Below are positions 1 to 10,371 of a stretch of DNA of 20,762 bases, piece by piece; position 1 is the first letter of the stretch, and each line of letters opens with the position of its first letter. The translations under genes were made by a program, and so were the position numbers. Source of the stretch: an uncultured Pseudomonadales bacterium (GTDB taxonomy: Bacteria; Pseudomonadota; Gammaproteobacteria; Pseudomonadales; Cellvibrionaceae); assembly GCA_938048505.1 (NCBI GenBank), contig CALIUX010000291.1, positions 1 through 20,762 on the forward strand, read 5' to 3'. Under the pieces are notes generated by a model that did no database searches, was not told the DNA's origin, and was given only the letters and a program-made list of their open reading frames with translations.

Positions 1-4
1 ATTA

Positions 5-1024
5 CTATGTTCTAGAACACGCCGATGCGGCATCGCTTACCAGACTAGGTCCTTTATAGATAAAACCGCTGTAAAGCTGAACCAGGCTCGCTCCTGCTTG
101 AATTTTTTCGGCAGCATCCTCGCCACTTAAAATACCGCCCACGCCAATGATAGGCAATTTACCTTCAAGCGCTTCAGAGAGTATTTTAATTGCCTGTGTT
201 GATTTATCTTTAACGGGCGCACCACTTAAGCCGCCCATTTCATTAGACAAGGGAGATGTTTCAACACCTTCACGGCCAATGGTTGTATTGGTCGCAATTA
301 CGCCATCAATACCCTGTTCGATTAATGTTTGCGCAACGCCTCTCAACTCATCTTCAGACATATCAGGCGCAATTTTAACAGCAATAGGAACATATCTACC
401 GTGCTCTTTATTTAGGGCAGTTTGACGAACCTTCACCCCCGCCAACAAAGCGTTGAGCGTTTCGCCAAATTGTAAGTTACGTAGACCTGGTGTGTTCGGC
501 GAAGAAATATTGACAGTGATATAATCGGCATGAGGGTAAACGGCATCTAAGCATGCAACATAATCGTCCAGTGCATTTTCTTCTGGTGTTGCTTTATTTT
601 TGCCAATATTAATACCCAACACACCCTTAAAGCTCCGGCGTTTTTTCACCTGCGCAACCAAATGCGCAACACCTTTATTGTTGAATCCCATGCGATTAAT
701 AATGGCTTCTTGCTCAGGCAAGCGAAATAAACGCGGTGCAGGATTACCAGGCTGTGCAAGTGGCGTAACCGTACCAATCTCGATAAAGCCAAAGCCCAGC
801 TCACCCATTGCATTAAAGTAGTCGCCGTTTTTATCTAAGCCCGCAGCTAATCCTACTTTGTTTGGGAAGTCTAACCCCATAACATTCACCGGGTCATGGA
901 TCGCCTTACCTGCAATCGCAGGTAATATTCGCAAGCGTTCGAGCGCTCCTAACCAATCGAGTGAAAGGTCATGACTCAGTTCAGGGTCAAGTTTAAACAG
1001 TAACGGTCGAATTAATGAGTACAT
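5..1024 (-). CDS. pyrD: Dihydroorotate dehydrogenase (quinone), class 2
   Basis: Catalyses the fourth step of de novo pyrimidine synthesis, oxidising dihydroorotate to orotate with FMN and passing electrons to membrane quinone. The 339-residue length is normal for class 2 enzymes. The amphipathic N-terminal segment that docks class 2 enzymes on the inner membrane is present (residues 1-40, starting [10 protein letters not shown]). The FMN-barrel motif [10 protein letters not shown] lies at about 59-68. [11 protein letters not shown] at 172-182 places the catalytic serine at 175, the position known for the E. coli enzyme. VKIAPD, IATNTT and the C-terminal GVGGI phosphate-binding loop follow. 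The start is ATG at 1024 with only a weak AGAG ribosome site. The stop is TAG at 5-7, so the gene is complete. It follows the pyk terminator and is probably transcribed alone or with genes beyond the left edge. Confidence 0.97.
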   Translation of the reverse strand: MYSLIRPLLFKLDPELSHDLSLDWLGALERLRILPAIAGKAIHDPVNVMGLDFPNKVGLAAGLDKNGDYFNAMGELGFGFIEIGTVTPLAQPGNPAPRLFRLPEQEAIINRMGFNNKGVAHLVAQVKKRRSFKGVLGINIGKNKATPEENALDDYVACLDAVYPHADYITVNISSPNTPGLRNLQFGETLNALLAGVKVRQTALNKEHGRYVPIAVKIAPDMSEDELRGVAQTLIEQGIDGVIATNTTIGREGVETSPLSNEMGGLSGAPVKDKSTQAIKILSEALEGKLPIIGVGGILSGEDAAEKIQAGASLVQLYSGFIYKGPSLVSDAASACSRT

Positions 1025-1173
1025 GGCAGGTCTCTAGCAAAGGGATGGATAGGCGTTAGAACGTTGAGCTTTAGAGCGATAAACACAGGATTAGAGGCTT
1101 CCACTGGGAGTCTTTTTAGTGAGCTCTTTTGACTTTAAAAAACGTTAATAAACAATGCATAAATACAGTAGAC

Positions 1174-1202
1174 GAAAAAAAACGCGCCTTAGCGCGCTTT
1201 TT
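1174..1202 (-). terminator. Rho-independent terminator of pyk
   Basis: A CGCGC/GCGCG stem (1183-1187 with 1192-1196, loop CTTA) is flanked by A-runs on the left and T-runs on the right. Read on the minus strand it ends in an eight-T tract, as expected 65-90 bp after the pyk stop. The A/T flanks on both sides mean it could also act on plus-strand transcripts. Confidence 0.8.
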
Positions 1203-1265
1203 ATCAAGCTGGTTTAAAGAAGTTTACGTTATAAACTCACTCAACGCACAGTATAAGCAAAGAGC

Positions 1266-2714
1266 TTAAAGAATCGGCTTACCGACTTCAACAATTTTCA
1301 TTGCATTCGTACCACCAGCAGACATAGCAATATCCCCGCGTGAAATGAGCACCAGATCTTTGTCTTTGATGACGCCTCGCATGCGCAGCTCACTAATGCC
1401 TCTTTCATTTGCTTTGTCCTGTGGGATTTCATGCAACGGAAAAGGAACAGGGTAAACACCACGATACAAAGCGCATTTCTGTAAAGTTTTACTGTGTGCC
1501 GATAGCGCAAAGATAGGCAATCTAGCACCAAACCGGCTCATCATAAAAGGGGTTGAGCCCGATTCAGTCATACTGATAATGGCTGCAACGCCCGGCATTT
1601 GCTTGGCGGTGTACATCACGGCCTGCGCAATCGCTTGGTCTATCGCCATTGTTTCCGGTACGTCACGGTGAGCATCAAGTGAAGCATGAGGGTGCCCTTC
1701 AGCACCTAAAATAACACGGACCATTGCCTCAACCGTTTCGACAGGAAATTGGCCTGCGGCTGTCTCTGCGGAGAGCATCACAGCATCCGTCCCATCAAGC
1801 ACAGCATTCGCTACATCAAATACCTCTGCACGCGTAGGCAATGGGTTATTGATCATGCTCTCCATCATTTGCGTTGCAGTAATCACTGCGCGGTTAAGTA
1901 CCCTTGCACGTTCAATAATATGCTTTTGAACACCAATCAGGGCGGCATCACCAATCTCTACACCCAAATCACCACGCGCGACCATCACCGCATCTGAAGC
2001 GATAATAATGCCATCTAAAACGTCTTTATCATTAACGGCTTCTGCCCGCTCAATTTTTGCAACCAGTGCGATGTCACCACCGGCCTGCTTAACCAAATCG
2101 CGCGTAAGGTGCATATCATCTGCAGTACGAGGAAAAGAAACGGCTAAATAATCGACGTCAATCGCAACAGCCGTTTTAATATCTTCTCGATCTTTTTCTG
2201 TTAGTGCCGGTGCCGTCAGGCCGCCACCTTGGCGATTAATGCCTTTATTGTTAGATAATTTACCGGCAACGGTTGTTATACAGTGGACTTTTGGACCTGC
2301 AACCTCTTCTACTTTGAGTACAACACGCCCATCATCAAGCAGCAGGTGATCCCCAACGGCAACATCATCAGGAAGCGCTTTGTAATCAATGCCTACATGC
2401 TCTTGATTACCTGCGTCACGATCTAGTTGTGCATCCAGTGTGAATTTATCACCGATGTTTAGTTGGATTGGGCCTATTGCAAAGCGTGCAATGCGAATTT
2501 TAGGGCCTTGCAAATCACCCAACACCGCGACATGGCGACCATGTTTAGCCGCTAGCTCACGCGTTAAATCACAGCGTCGCTTATGCTCTTGCGCGGTACC
2601 ATGGGAAAAATTCAATCTTACGACGTTAACACCCGCCAAGATAAGCTTTTCGAGTACACCACCTTCATCTGTAGCGGGACCGAGAGTACTGACAATTTTT
2701 GTCCTTCGTAACAT
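1266..2714 (-). CDS. pyk: Pyruvate kinase
   Basis: Converts phosphoenolpyruvate and ADP to pyruvate and ATP, the last glycolytic step. The protein is 482 residues, normal for the family. The N terminus [14 protein letters not shown] and the substrate-binding stretch VVRLNFSHG are typical. The B domain (about 70-165) follows, then the metal-binding [10 protein letters not shown] and the signature region around [28 protein letters not shown] leads into the C-terminal regulatory domain. An upstream in-frame TTG at 2726 would add four residues, but the ATG at 2714 is preferred. It has GGAG six bases upstream, and the TTG lies within that ribosome-binding site. The gene is flanked by its own terminator and by the oad operon terminator, so it is a single-gene unit. 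Direct repeats fill the upstream region. Isozyme type and allosteric effector cannot be told from this reading. Confidence 0.96.
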   Translation of the reverse strand: MLRRTKIVSTLGPATDEGGVLEKLILAGVNVVRLNFSHGTAQEHKRRCDLTRELAAKHGRHVAVLGDLQGPKIRIARFAIGPIQLNIGDKFTLDAQLDRDAGNQEHVGIDYKALPDDVAVGDHLLLDDGRVVLKVEEVAGPKVHCITTVAGKLSNNKGINRQGGGLTAPALTEKDREDIKTAVAIDVDYLAVSFPRTADDMHLTRDLVKQAGGDIALVAKIERAEAVNDKDVLDGIIIASDAVMVARGDLGVEIGDAALIGVQKHIIERARVLNRAVITATQMMESMINNPLPTRAEVFDVANAVLDGTDAVMLSAETAAGQFPVETVEAMVRVILGAEGHPHASLDAHRDVPETMAIDQAIAQAVMYTAKQMPGVAAIISMTESGSTPFMMSRFGARLPIFALSAHSKTLQKCALYRGVYPVPFPLHEIPQDKANERGISELRMRGVIKDKDLVLISRGDIAMSAGGTNAMKIVEVGKPIL

Positions 2715-2758
2715 AAAGCGCTCCAATAACGTCTTGTGTGGCTATTCGTATGAGTATT

Positions 2759-2812
2759 TTACTGTTTGAAACTTACTGTTTAAAACTTACTGCTTAAAAT
2801 ACTGTTTGAGAT
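2759..2812. repeat. 14-bp tandem direct repeats upstream of pyk
   Basis: Three adjacent 14-bp units, TTACTGTTTGAAAC (2759-2772), TTACTGTTTAAAAC (2773-2786) and TTACTGCTTAAAAT (2787-2800), are followed by a fourth, ACTGTTTGAGAT, with a shortened period. They start 45 bp upstream of the pyk ATG, in the promoter/leader region. The function is unknown; regulator binding or slippage are both possible. Confidence 0.7.
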
Positions 2813-2848
2813 TTTGATCGTGGCCCAAAGCATGGACTTACCTCATGA

Positions 2849-2876
2849 GTTTACATCAATGGGTTTATATCGATGG
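2849..2876. repeat. Second 14-bp tandem repeat upstream of pyk
   Basis: GTTTACATCAATGG (2849-2862) is followed directly by GTTTATATCGATGG (2863-2876), two mismatches apart. It has the same period as the neighbouring repeat set but a different sequence, and lies between that set and the oad terminator. Confidence 0.6.
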
Positions 2877-2886
2877 AGAAGGCAAT

Positions 2887-2913
2887 AAAAAGCCCACAAA
2901 AAGTGGGCTTTTA
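2887..2913 (-). terminator. Rho-independent terminator of the oadGAB operon
   Basis: A perfect 7-bp stem AGCCCAC/GTGGGCT (2891-2897 with 2903-2909) encloses an AAAAA loop. On the minus strand it is followed by a T-run. It starts about 10 bp after the oadB stop, which marks oadB as the last gene of the operon. Confidence 0.85.
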
Positions 2914-2923
2914 CGATTTACTG

Positions 2924-4240
2924 TTAACCAGCAAGCATACCTTGAACAATCGAAATCATGACACCAGCAGCAACAGCCGAGCCAATCACGCCGGCCACAT
3001 TGGGCCCCATTGCATGCATAAGAAGGAAGTTTTGACCATTGGCTTCAAGCCCAACCTTATTAGACACCCTTGCAGCCATTGGCACGGCCGAAACACCAGC
3101 CGAGCCAATAAGTGGGTTGATTTTTTGCTTGCTTACAGCATTCATGAATTTAGCCATCAGTACACCACACGCGGTACCAATACCAAATGCCACAATACCT
3201 AAGATCAAAATACCCAGCGTTTTAGGATCTAAGAATTTATCGGCTTCAAGCTTTGAACCAACAGATAAACCTAAGAAGATGGTCACAATGTTGATCAACG
3301 CATTTTGTGCCGTATCACTTAAACGATCCACCACACCACATTCGCGCATTAAATTCCCTAAACAGAACATACCTAGGAGCGGTGCTGCAGAGGGCAAGAC
3401 AAGCGCAACAAGTACCAATAATACTAGGGGAAATAAGATTTTCTCACGCTTAGTCACTGGGCGCAGTTGCGTCATCACAATTTGGCGTTCAGCTTCATTG
3501 GTCAGCGCTTTCATTATGGGTGGCTGAATTAAAGGCACTAGCGCCATATATGAATACGCAGCAACCGCAATCGCACCAAGCAAATCAGGCGAGAGCTTAC
3601 TGGCAACATAAATGGCTGTCGGGCCATCAGCACCACCGATAATACCAATCGCAGCGGCGTCGGCAATCGAGAAATCCATCAAGCCAAACGCACTCAGCGC
3701 TACAGCCCCAATGACGGTAGCAAAAATACCAAACTGAGCGGCTGCACCCAAGAAAAGTGTTTTAGGGTTAGCCAGTAGCGGACCAAAGTCTGTCATGGCA
3801 CCCACACCCATAAAAATCAAGAGTGGTGCAATGCCGCTGGCAATCGCAACAGAATAGAAGCTATAAAGCATGCCATTATGATGGTCAGCCGCATAAGCCA
3901 TTTCTGATATTTGATGGCGAATCGCATAATCGGCGCCGTCATACATCTTGACCAACTCTTTCGCAGTAGAGCCTATTTCAGCACCCAGAAGCTGGGTAAC
4001 ATCTGCCAAAAATTGAACGTCGCCCGCCAAAATAGCATTTTCTGCCGCACTAAACGCCAAACCTGCACCAGGGATATTCGCAAGAACCCCCCCAAAACCG
4101 ATTGGCACTAATAAAAGAGGCTCAAAACCTTTGCGAATTGCCAAAAACAACAAGCCCATACAGATCAGGATCATACCTGCCTGACCGGTTGCCATTTGGT
4201 AAATGCCTGACTCGAACCAGAGGCCTAATAAATTATCCAT
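2924..4240 (-). CDS. oadB: Oxaloacetate decarboxylase, beta subunit (Na+ pump)
   Basis: Integral inner-membrane subunit that decarboxylates carboxybiotin and couples this to Na+ export. The 438-residue protein is hydrophobic throughout with many membrane segments and matches the family length. The conserved [13 protein letters not shown] lies at about 202-214, placing the ion-coupling aspartate at 205. A second conserved segment near the C terminus, [17 protein letters not shown], is also typical of the family. The start at 4240 has a strong GAGGAG site just upstream. It sits 13 bp after oadA, so the two are translated from one message, and a terminator follows directly. The Methylmalonyl-CoA decarboxylase and glutaconyl-CoA decarboxylase beta subunits are close relatives, but the full-length biotinylated alpha subunit next door points to oxaloacetate. 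Confidence 0.95.
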   Translation of the reverse strand: MDNLLGLWFESGIYQMATGQAGMILICMGLLFLAIRKGFEPLLLVPIGFGGVLANIPGAGLAFSAAENAILAGDVQFLADVTQLLGAEIGSTAKELVKMYDGADYAIRHQISEMAYAADHHNGMLYSFYSVAIASGIAPLLIFMGVGAMTDFGPLLANPKTLFLGAAAQFGIFATVIGAVALSAFGLMDFSIADAAAIGIIGGADGPTAIYVASKLSPDLLGAIAVAAYSYMALVPLIQPPIMKALTNEAERQIVMTQLRPVTKREKILFPLVLLVLVALVLPSAAPLLGMFCLGNLMRECGVVDRLSDTAQNALINIVTIFLGLSVGSKLEADKFLDPKTLGILILGIVAFGIGTACGVLMAKFMNAVSKQKINPLIGSAGVSAVPMAARVSNKVGLEANGQNFLLMHAMGPNVAGVIGSAVAAGVMISIVQGMLAG

Positions 4241-4253
4241 AGTCTCCTCGGCC

Positions 4254-6035
4254 TTAGGCGATCGTTAAGAGTGCATCGCCAACGGTGACAACATCACCAT
4301 CACGAACATGAATATCGCCGATAACACCGGCTTTAGGCGCACTGACTTCAGTCTCCATTTTCATGGCTTCTAACACAATGAGTGTTTCGCCCTGTTGGAC
4401 TTGCTGACCCGACTTAACCAAAACACGCACAATATTGCCCGCCAATGGCGCTGGAATCGACTCGCCACCCGTCACCGCAGCAGCAGGCGCTGCAGAAACA
4501 GCACCACCGCTTAATGGAACAATGCCGGTTAACTCACCACCATTACTGACTGATACTGTATAACTTTGACCTTCAACTTCGACGGTATACACCTCGTCAC
4601 CACCTTCCGTTTTCACAATAGCGCTTTCATTGCCAGTGGGGACAGGTTCGAATTGAGAAGGATCATTACGATTAATCAAGAACTTCAAACCGACTTGGCT
4701 AAACAAGGCATAGGTTAAGACATCATCAACTTCGTTATCGCCTTTGGCTAATGCAATGCCCTTTTCTTGCGCTGCTTTTCTAAGATCAGTTGTTAACTTG
4801 TCTAACTCATCTTCGATGAGATCTGCTGGGCGACAAGTAATAGGCGAATCGCCCTCAAGCACTTGTGCCTGTAATTCAGCATTTACATCAGCAGGTGTTG
4901 CACCGTATTCACCGCGCAAGACACCCTGTGTCTCTTTAGAGATTGATGCATAGCGCTTGCCGCTTAAGACGTTAATCACGGCTTGCGTGCCCACAATTTG
5001 TGAGGTTGGTGTGACCAGCGGAATATAACCGAGGTCTTTACGTACACGAGGAATCTCGTCTAATACTTCGTCAAGGCGGTCTGCAGCGCCCTGCTCTTTA
5101 AGCTGGTTTTCCATATTGGTGAGCATGCCACCAGGCACCTGCGCGGTAAGAATACGCGCATCAACGCCCTTCAATGCACCTTCAAACTTAGCATATTTCT
5201 TACGCACATCGCGGAAGTACAAAGCAATCTCTTCGAGCAAGCCTAAATCAAGGCCCGTATCGCGCTCGGTACCTTCAAGGGTTGCAACCAATGTTTCGGT
5301 GGGGCTATGGCCGTAAGTCATCGACATAGATGAAATAGCGGTATCAACATTATCAATGCCCGCTTCAACACACTTCAAAATGGTGGCATGTGCCAGACCT
5401 GTTGTTGCATGACACTGCATATGGATAGGAATATCACAAGCTGCCTTTAAGCGTGAAACCAGCTCGTAACCATCATAGGGTTTAAGAAGGCCTGCCATAT
5501 CTTTGATGGCAATCGAATCTGCGCCCATATCTTCGATGCGCTTGCCTTGTTCAATCCACGTCTCTAGCGTGTGAACGGGGCTAAGTGTATAAGAGATTGT
5601 ACCTTGCGCATGCTTGCCTACTTTTTTAACCGCTTTAAGCGCAGTGTCGATATTGCGCATATCATTCATGGCATCAAAAACACGAAAAACATCAACACCG
5701 TTGGTCGCAGCACGCTCAACAAACTTATTGACGACATCGTCAGCATAGTGACGATAGCCTAAAATATTTTGCCCTCTGAACAACATTTGTTGCGGGGTAT
5801 TAGGCATGGCTTTTTTAAGTTCACGAATACGATCCCAAGGATCTTCACCTAAGTAGCGAATACAGCTATCGAAGGTTGCTCCTCCCCAGGACTCCAAAGA
5901 CCAAAAACCCACTTTATCGAGTTTGGCCGCAATGGGCAGCATGTCATCGAGTCGCAAGCGTGTCGCAAACAATGATTGATGCGCATCGCGTAGCACGACG
6001 TCCGTAATACCTAAGGTTTTTTTCGTTTTAGTCAT
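4254..6035 (-). CDS. oadA: Oxaloacetate decarboxylase, alpha subunit (carboxyltransferase with biotin carrier)
   Basis: Transfers the carboxyl group of oxaloacetate to biotin, releasing pyruvate. The 593 residues hold three parts. An N-terminal carboxyltransferase TIM barrel carries [19 protein letters not shown] near the N terminus and the metal-site segment [12 protein letters not shown] in the first half. A conserved carboxylase domain follows (about 300-460). The C-terminal biotinyl domain (about 523-593) contains EAMKME, where Lys559 is the biotinylation site, 34 residues from the end as is usual. A flexible Ala/Gly-rich link (around [10 protein letters not shown]) precedes it. The ATG at 6035 has only a weak, distant AGAG site. 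It is the middle gene of oadG-oadA-oadB. The lysine and the metal-site histidines are present, so the enzyme looks functional. Confidence 0.96.
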   Translation of the reverse strand: MTKTKKTLGITDVVLRDAHQSLFATRLRLDDMLPIAAKLDKVGFWSLESWGGATFDSCIRYLGEDPWDRIRELKKAMPNTPQQMLFRGQNILGYRHYADDVVNKFVERAATNGVDVFRVFDAMNDMRNIDTALKAVKKVGKHAQGTISYTLSPVHTLETWIEQGKRIEDMGADSIAIKDMAGLLKPYDGYELVSRLKAACDIPIHMQCHATTGLAHATILKCVEAGIDNVDTAISSMSMTYGHSPTETLVATLEGTERDTGLDLGLLEEIALYFRDVRKKYAKFEGALKGVDARILTAQVPGGMLTNMENQLKEQGAADRLDEVLDEIPRVRKDLGYIPLVTPTSQIVGTQAVINVLSGKRYASISKETQGVLRGEYGATPADVNAELQAQVLEGDSPITCRPADLIEDELDKLTTDLRKAAQEKGIALAKGDNEVDDVLTYALFSQVGLKFLINRNDPSQFEPVPTGNESAIVKTEGGDEVYTVEVEGQSYTVSVSNGGELTGIVPLSGGAVSAAPAAAVTGGESIPAPLAGNIVRVLVKSGQQVQQGETLIVLEAMKMETEVSAPKAGVIGDIHVRDGDVVTVGDALLTIA

Positions 6036-6088
6036 AAAATGTTATCTCTACAATTCGGGCGGCAGTATAAACGCTATGGTTACTGCGT

Positions 6089-6346
6089 TTACGGCATGTG
6101 CTTGGCACGATGCTGGTGAATAGCTTCCTGAATGACAGCTAGAACTTTGGGGTCGACGGCAGCGGTACTGCCAGGAGAGGGCTGTGCGGGAGACGCAGCC
6201 ATAATGGGCTCAGGCTCAGGGAAAAAGCGATTAACGGCCCATGACATAATGCGGGTCGCAAAGACCAACAAGGTAAGGAATACAAAAACCGTCCCCATAC
6301 CAAACAGCATTAAGTCAAAGCCTTGCTCCAAAATGGATGGCTGCAT
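6089..6346 (-). CDS. oadG: Oxaloacetate decarboxylase, gamma subunit
   Basis: Small assembly subunit that holds the alpha and beta subunits together at the inner membrane. The 85 residues begin with one membrane helix (about 10-30, FDLMLFGMGTVFVFLTLLVF). A polar Pro/Ala linker follows, then the short C-terminal segment VLAVIQEAIHQHRAKHMP, a typical OadG tail that binds the alpha subunit. A strong GGAGG site lies eight bases before the ATG. It is the first gene of the oad operon, with 53 bp before oadA. Confidence 0.92.
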   Translation of the reverse strand: MQPSILEQGFDLMLFGMGTVFVFLTLLVFATRIMSWAVNRFFPEPEPIMAASPAQPSPGSTAAVDPKVLAVIQEAIHQHRAKHMP

Positions 6347-6916
6347 AATTAGAACCTCCGCGGGTAGTAATCGGTTGGCCGCTTTTAAAATACGGCAGTT
6401 AATACACTCTCAAATGATACAGGCTCATGCTCCGCAAACTAAGCAAGACACCTCATCTATATAGTCTAAATCTTCAACGGCCATTTTACAGGTTTTATTG
6501 ATTCGAGCAGTTTTACGCCGCTTGCGCAGCGCAGTACTGACTCTATTTAGGCTTGTTTGAGCTCTCTTAAGCTTAATGAAGTCTGAGCAAAAAAGCATTT
6601 GAGACAGTAAAAGAGGTTGGCGACGCAACAGCCAGACAACCCCCATTACTTGCAAAAAGCGGGCACATTCTACCTGAACCGCCACAAAACGCGACTCCCT
6701 TTGTATCACGAATGCTTCAATATTGGTCAATCGCTAAGAATTTGCAATAGATCAAGCGTAACAATCTACCACTTTCAATGACATTTTCTAACGTAAGCAG
6801 TACACTCCGCGCCGATCGTGAAGGTGAGCAAGTGGCATTACACCTAGCTGCTCCATTACGGTTAATACTGCACCGTCAATACGACCAAAACCGAAACTTC
6901 CAAAACGAGTCACTGC
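6347..6916. other. Intergenic region between oadG and dusC
   Basis: About 570 bp between divergent genes. It must hold the promoters of the oad operon (minus) and dusC (plus). I see no RNA gene and no convincing terminator. A 101-residue open frame on the minus strand (6425-6730) starts only at TTG without a ribosome site and matches nothing I recognise, so it is not called. Confidence 0.5.
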
Positions 6917-7867
6917 ATGCGCTTATTTTTAGCCCCAATGGAGGGCGTCGTCGACCATAACATTCGCCAGTTATACGCAGGTATTGGCGGTATTGATTTG
7001 GCCGTAACAGAGTTTGTGCGCGTATCAAAAGGTCGGCTTCCTGACTTTATTTTTCATAGGCTCTGCCCCGAGCTCACCAACCCTATTGATATTCCCGTAA
7101 GAGTTCAGCTGCTTGGCAGTGACCCACAAAACCTTGCTGAACACGCGGCGCGCGCAGCCGATTTAGGCGCATGCGGAATTGACCTCAATTTTGGCTGCCC
7201 CGCCAAAACGGTGAATAAAAGCCGTGGCGGCGCATGCTTGCTCACCGAGCCCACCCTTTTGCACGATATTGCAAGGGCTGTACGCAATGCCGTACCCGAT
7301 AGCATACCCGTTACTGCAAAGATCCGGCTGGGGTTCAACGGTCGAGAAGGTTATATCGATAATGCCAAAGCGCTCGCAGACGGCGGCATTGCAGAGCTAT
7401 TTGTCCATGCTCGCTCAAAAGTTGATGGCTATAAGCCACCGGCCTATTGGCCCTTGATTAGCGAAATTGTCGATGCGCTGTCTATACCTGTCATAGCGAA
7501 TGGCGAGATCTGGACCATCGAAAACGCCCTCCAATGTATTAAAGAATCAGCATGCCAAGACATTATGATTGGCCGCGGCCTACTCGCACGGCCTGACTTG
7601 GCACTCGCCATAAAGCATCATTTTGCGGGCACAGCTTATACATTTAAAACATGGGATGAAACGCTGCCAAAGGTTTGGCAATACCACCTCAGCACACTTG
7701 AGACGTATGACCCCAAGTATGCTGGTAACCGTTTAAAACAGTGGCTGATGTATCTCAAACTAACATACCCCGAAGCCGAGCCATTCTTTGAACAGATCAA
7801 ACGCTTACGCAAAGCCAATGAATTGCAAGACGCCTACGAGCATTATCAAAAAATACGCCTAAGCTAA
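6917..7867 (+). CDS. dusC: tRNA-dihydrouridine(16) synthase DusC
   Basis: Flavoenzyme that reduces uridine 16 in the D-loop of tRNA. The 316 residues agree with the length of E. coli DusC. The N-terminal FMN motif FLAPMEGVVD (4-13) is followed by NFGCPAKTVNKSRGGACLL, in which Cys94 is the expected catalytic proton donor. FVHARSK, IANGEIW and IMIGRGLLARPDLA form the C-terminal half of the FMN barrel, ahead of the helical tRNA-binding domain. The NFGCPAK wording and the total length favour the DusC subfamily over DusA or DusB. The ATG at 6917 has a weak ribosome site. The gene stands alone, converging with ggt 39 bp away with no clear terminator between them. Confidence 0.93.
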   Translation: MRLFLAPMEGVVDHNIRQLYAGIGGIDLAVTEFVRVSKGRLPDFIFHRLCPELTNPIDIPVRVQLLGSDPQNLAEHAARAADLGACGIDLNFGCPAKTVNKSRGGACLLTEPTLLHDIARAVRNAVPDSIPVTAKIRLGFNGREGYIDNAKALADGGIAELFVHARSKVDGYKPPAYWPLISEIVDALSIPVIANGEIWTIENALQCIKESACQDIMIGRGLLARPDLALAIKHHFAGTAYTFKTWDETLPKVWQYHLSTLETYDPKYAGNRLKQWLMYLKLTYPEAEPFFEQIKRLRKANELQDAYEHYQKIRLS

Positions 7868-7906
7868 AACAGTATTGGCTGGGATGTGTATTGTTAATTG
7901 GCTTTA

Positions 7907-9727
7907 TTAATTGACTTTAATAATTGGCTTCTGATTCCGACGAATAATACGAGGCTCCGTCACCGCTTCGAACTGGCCGTTTTTCAATACAATCGCTTGC
8001 GTGCCACCAAAGTCGCCTGCTTTGCGCAATTTATGGCCTTTAGCATCAAGGGCTTTTGCGGTTTTGCCTTCAAGAGGTAATTCAGTAAACACCCAATCGG
8101 GTTGCCATTGATGGTGAACGCGAGGCGTATCAAGAGCCTGTTCAAGGGGCTTATTCAAGGCCAAATAATTAACTAAACCTTGTAAGACCTGAGTGATAAT
8201 GGTGGGGCCGCCTGCCGCGCCTAGCGTCATGACTGGCTGATTGTTTTTTAGCACCAAGGTAGGGCTCATGCTCGATAGTGGGCGCTTAAACGGCGCAATG
8301 CTATTCGCCTCGCCACCCACCAGACCAAATGCATTAGGCACTCCTGGCGCCGCCACAAAATCATCCATTTGATTATTCAATAAAACACCCGTGCCCGGCA
8401 CCACTACCTTGCTACCAAAGCTTGTATTTAATGTGGTAGTAATTGCCACCCAATTGCCCTTTGCGTCTGCCGTCGTTAGGTGCGTGGTATGCTTATTAAG
8501 CTGCTTGTAAAAGAAATCGCTCGCAGCTTTTGGAGGCATACCATGAGTGATTTTCTGCGTCTCAGAGGCGTTAGACGGATGAATAGTTTTGCGTAGCGTT
8601 TTGGCATAATCCGCTCCAATTAGCCCCTTAGGCACCGGCACAAAATCCGCATCACCCAACCAATGCGCTCGATCAGCAAACGCCCGCTTCATAACCTCAA
8701 TCAACCAGTGATACCGCTCTGCATCAGTCATTGTGCCAATGGGCAGACCATCCAGCATGTTCAGCATTTGGGCAATGTGTGCTCCACCAGAGCTCGGCGG
8801 ACCAAAGCCATAAACATCGTACCCCATAAAACGGCTATGAACCGGCTCACGGTGTACCGTATGGTAGCGAGCAAAATCGTTAGCATCGATGATCCCACCA
8901 TTACGTGCCATCCACTGCGCCGTTTGCTTTGCAAATTCACCGCGATAGAACCAATTAGGACCATGCTTTGCTAAAGAACGATAGCTGCGGGCTAAATCCG
9001 GCTGTTTAAGCACAGTACCCGCTTGAAGAGGCTGCCCTTTTTTATCAAAAAAGATTTTTTTGGTCGCCTCAAAAGGCTGCATCTTGTCAGCTGTTCTCGC
9101 CAAACGGTTAGCCAAGGTATTGTCAATAGGAAAACCGGCTTCAGCAAGCTTAGCGGCCGGCATCAATACTTGATCAAATGTTAGCGCGCCTCCTTTTTGC
9201 TGGAGCTCATAGAGTGCCTGTACTGAACCAGGAATACCCACTGCCAGCGCGCCTGTTTTACTGAGCGCCTTACTAGCTTTGCCATCACGTAGGAACATAT
9301 CGCGATGCGCCTTAGCTGGGGCCATTTCACGGCCATCAATAGCAATGACTTTGCCGTTGGCCAGCCTTGCAACAATAAATAAGCCACCACCAATACCCGA
9401 GTTATGGCTATCAACCACCCCCAATGTAAAGGCCGCAGCAAGCGCCGCATCAATAGCATTACCGCCTTTAGCAAAAGCGTTGACAGCCGCCTCTGTAGCC
9501 AGCGGCTGAACGGTTGCCACAGCGCCTTTATGGCCAGGCAAAACCGTTGCATAGCCCAGGTTGGCTTGCACTGTAAGTGCTTTTTCTTTAGATGTTTTGA
9601 GCTCTGCCGAGAAGACAGGGGAAGCTAGCAAAACACAAGCACTAACCCATAAAAGTCGAGATCGAATACCACAAAAAAGAGAGACTATATTCACCGGTGA
9701 AGCCCACCTATCAAGTTGATTACACAT
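7907..9727 (-). CDS. ggt: Gamma-glutamyltransferase (glutathione hydrolase) precursor
   Basis: Periplasmic enzyme that cleaves the gamma-glutamyl bond of glutathione and related compounds. The precursor cuts itself into large and small subunits. A hydrophobic secretion signal (LLWVSACVLLASPVFSAE) ends near residue 41. The large subunit follows. HTTHLTTADAKGNWVAITTTLN contains the autocleavage site and the nucleophilic threonine, the first T of TTH (residue 414 from the ATG). SSMSPTLVL and LGAAGGPTIITQVLQG complete the substrate pocket. The first possible start is GTG at 9730; the adjacent ATG at 9727 is chosen. Both leave about 20 residues before the signal core, so the true start may be further in, for example a GTG at 9694. 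It lies 41 bp after tadA and may share its transcript. Confidence 0.94.
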   Translation of the reverse strand: MCNQLDRWASPVNIVSLFCGIRSRLLWVSACVLLASPVFSAELKTSKEKALTVQANLGYATVLPGHKGAVATVQPLATEAAVNAFAKGGNAIDAALAAAFTLGVVDSHNSGIGGGLFIVARLANGKVIAIDGREMAPAKAHRDMFLRDGKASKALSKTGALAVGIPGSVQALYELQQKGGALTFDQVLMPAAKLAEAGFPIDNTLANRLARTADKMQPFEATKKIFFDKKGQPLQAGTVLKQPDLARSYRSLAKHGPNWFYRGEFAKQTAQWMARNGGIIDANDFARYHTVHREPVHSRFMGYDVYGFGPPSSGGAHIAQMLNMLDGLPIGTMTDAERYHWLIEVMKRAFADRAHWLGDADFVPVPKGLIGADYAKTLRKTIHPSNASETQKITHGMPPKAASDFFYKQLNKHTTHLTTADAKGNWVAITTTLNTSFGSKVVVPGTGVLLNNQMDDFVAAPGVPNAFGLVGGEANSIAPFKRPLSSMSPTLVLKNNQPVMTLGAAGGPTIITQVLQGLVNYLALNKPLEQALDTPRVHHQWQPDWVFTELPLEGKTAKALDAKGHKLRKAGDFGGTQAIVLKNGQFEAVTEPRIIRRNQKPIIKVN

Positions 9728-9771
9728 CACCGCTAACTGAAACGGTTTATACGAATTCCCACTCAGACCTA

Positions 9772-10293
9772 TTACGTCGGGGATAGTTTATGATTCTTGA
9801 GTGCTTTCTTTTGTTCGCGACGCAAAGCAAAAAAGCGCTGCATCAGCTCACGGCACTCGTCTTCTAACACGCCGTTTACAACCGTTAAACGATGATTAAA
9901 GCATGCATCATTCACAAGCGGATTAGAGCAAATTCGCCCCGCCTTTGGCTCGTAAGCACCAAATACAATGCGCCCGATACGGGAATGTACTATCGCGCCT
10001 AAACACATAGTGCATGGCTCAACCGTCACATAAAGCGTTGCATCGGGTAGCCGATAATTGCGCAACGCTGCACATGCAGCACGAATGGCTTGCAATTCGG
10101 CATGGGCCGTTGGGTCACTCTGAGCAATCGGGCAGTTAAACCCTCGACCCACTATTTGATCGTCCACCACAACCAAGGCACCAACAGGTACCTCGCTTTC
10201 ATCAAAAGATTGCTGAGCAAGCTTAAGTGCCTCGCGCATAAACGCAATATCTTGCTCATTATGCTGAGCAGGTGCAAAAGAAGAATCACTCAT
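9772..10293 (-). CDS. tadA: tRNA-specific adenosine deaminase
   Basis: Zinc enzyme that deaminates the wobble adenosine 34 of tRNA-Arg(ACG) to inosine; normally essential. The 173 residues match the family. The cytidine/adenosine deaminase zinc site is intact: TAHAELQAI supplies His64 and the catalytic Glu66, and EPCTMCLGA supplies Cys94 and Cys97. The C terminus is Lys-rich. The ATG at 10293 has no strong ribosome site. It lies between DUF1653 (78 bp upstream) and ggt (41 bp downstream), on the same strand and with no terminator visible, so a three-gene unit is likely. Confidence 0.95.
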   Translation of the reverse strand: MSDSSFAPAQHNEQDIAFMREALKLAQQSFDESEVPVGALVVVDDQIVGRGFNCPIAQSDPTAHAELQAIRAACAALRNYRLPDATLYVTVEPCTMCLGAIVHSRIGRIVFGAYEPKAGRICSNPLVNDACFNHRLTVVNGVLEDECRELMQRFFALRREQKKALKNHKLSPT

Positions 10294-10371
10294 CTATACA
10301 CTACTCTAAATAAAAGGATAAGGGAGCAACCTTAAACGCCCAACTGAACAACGAACCCAAAACCCAATGCA

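Noticed and set aside
6425..6730. 101-residue open frame on the minus strand between oadG and dusC
   Set aside because: Starts only at TTG, has no ribosome-binding site, and shows no recognisable domain. It occupies the region where divergent promoters are expected.
6778..6960. 60-residue plus-strand open frame overlapping the start of dusC
   Set aside because: Overlaps the conserved N terminus of DusC in another frame and has no recognisable features.
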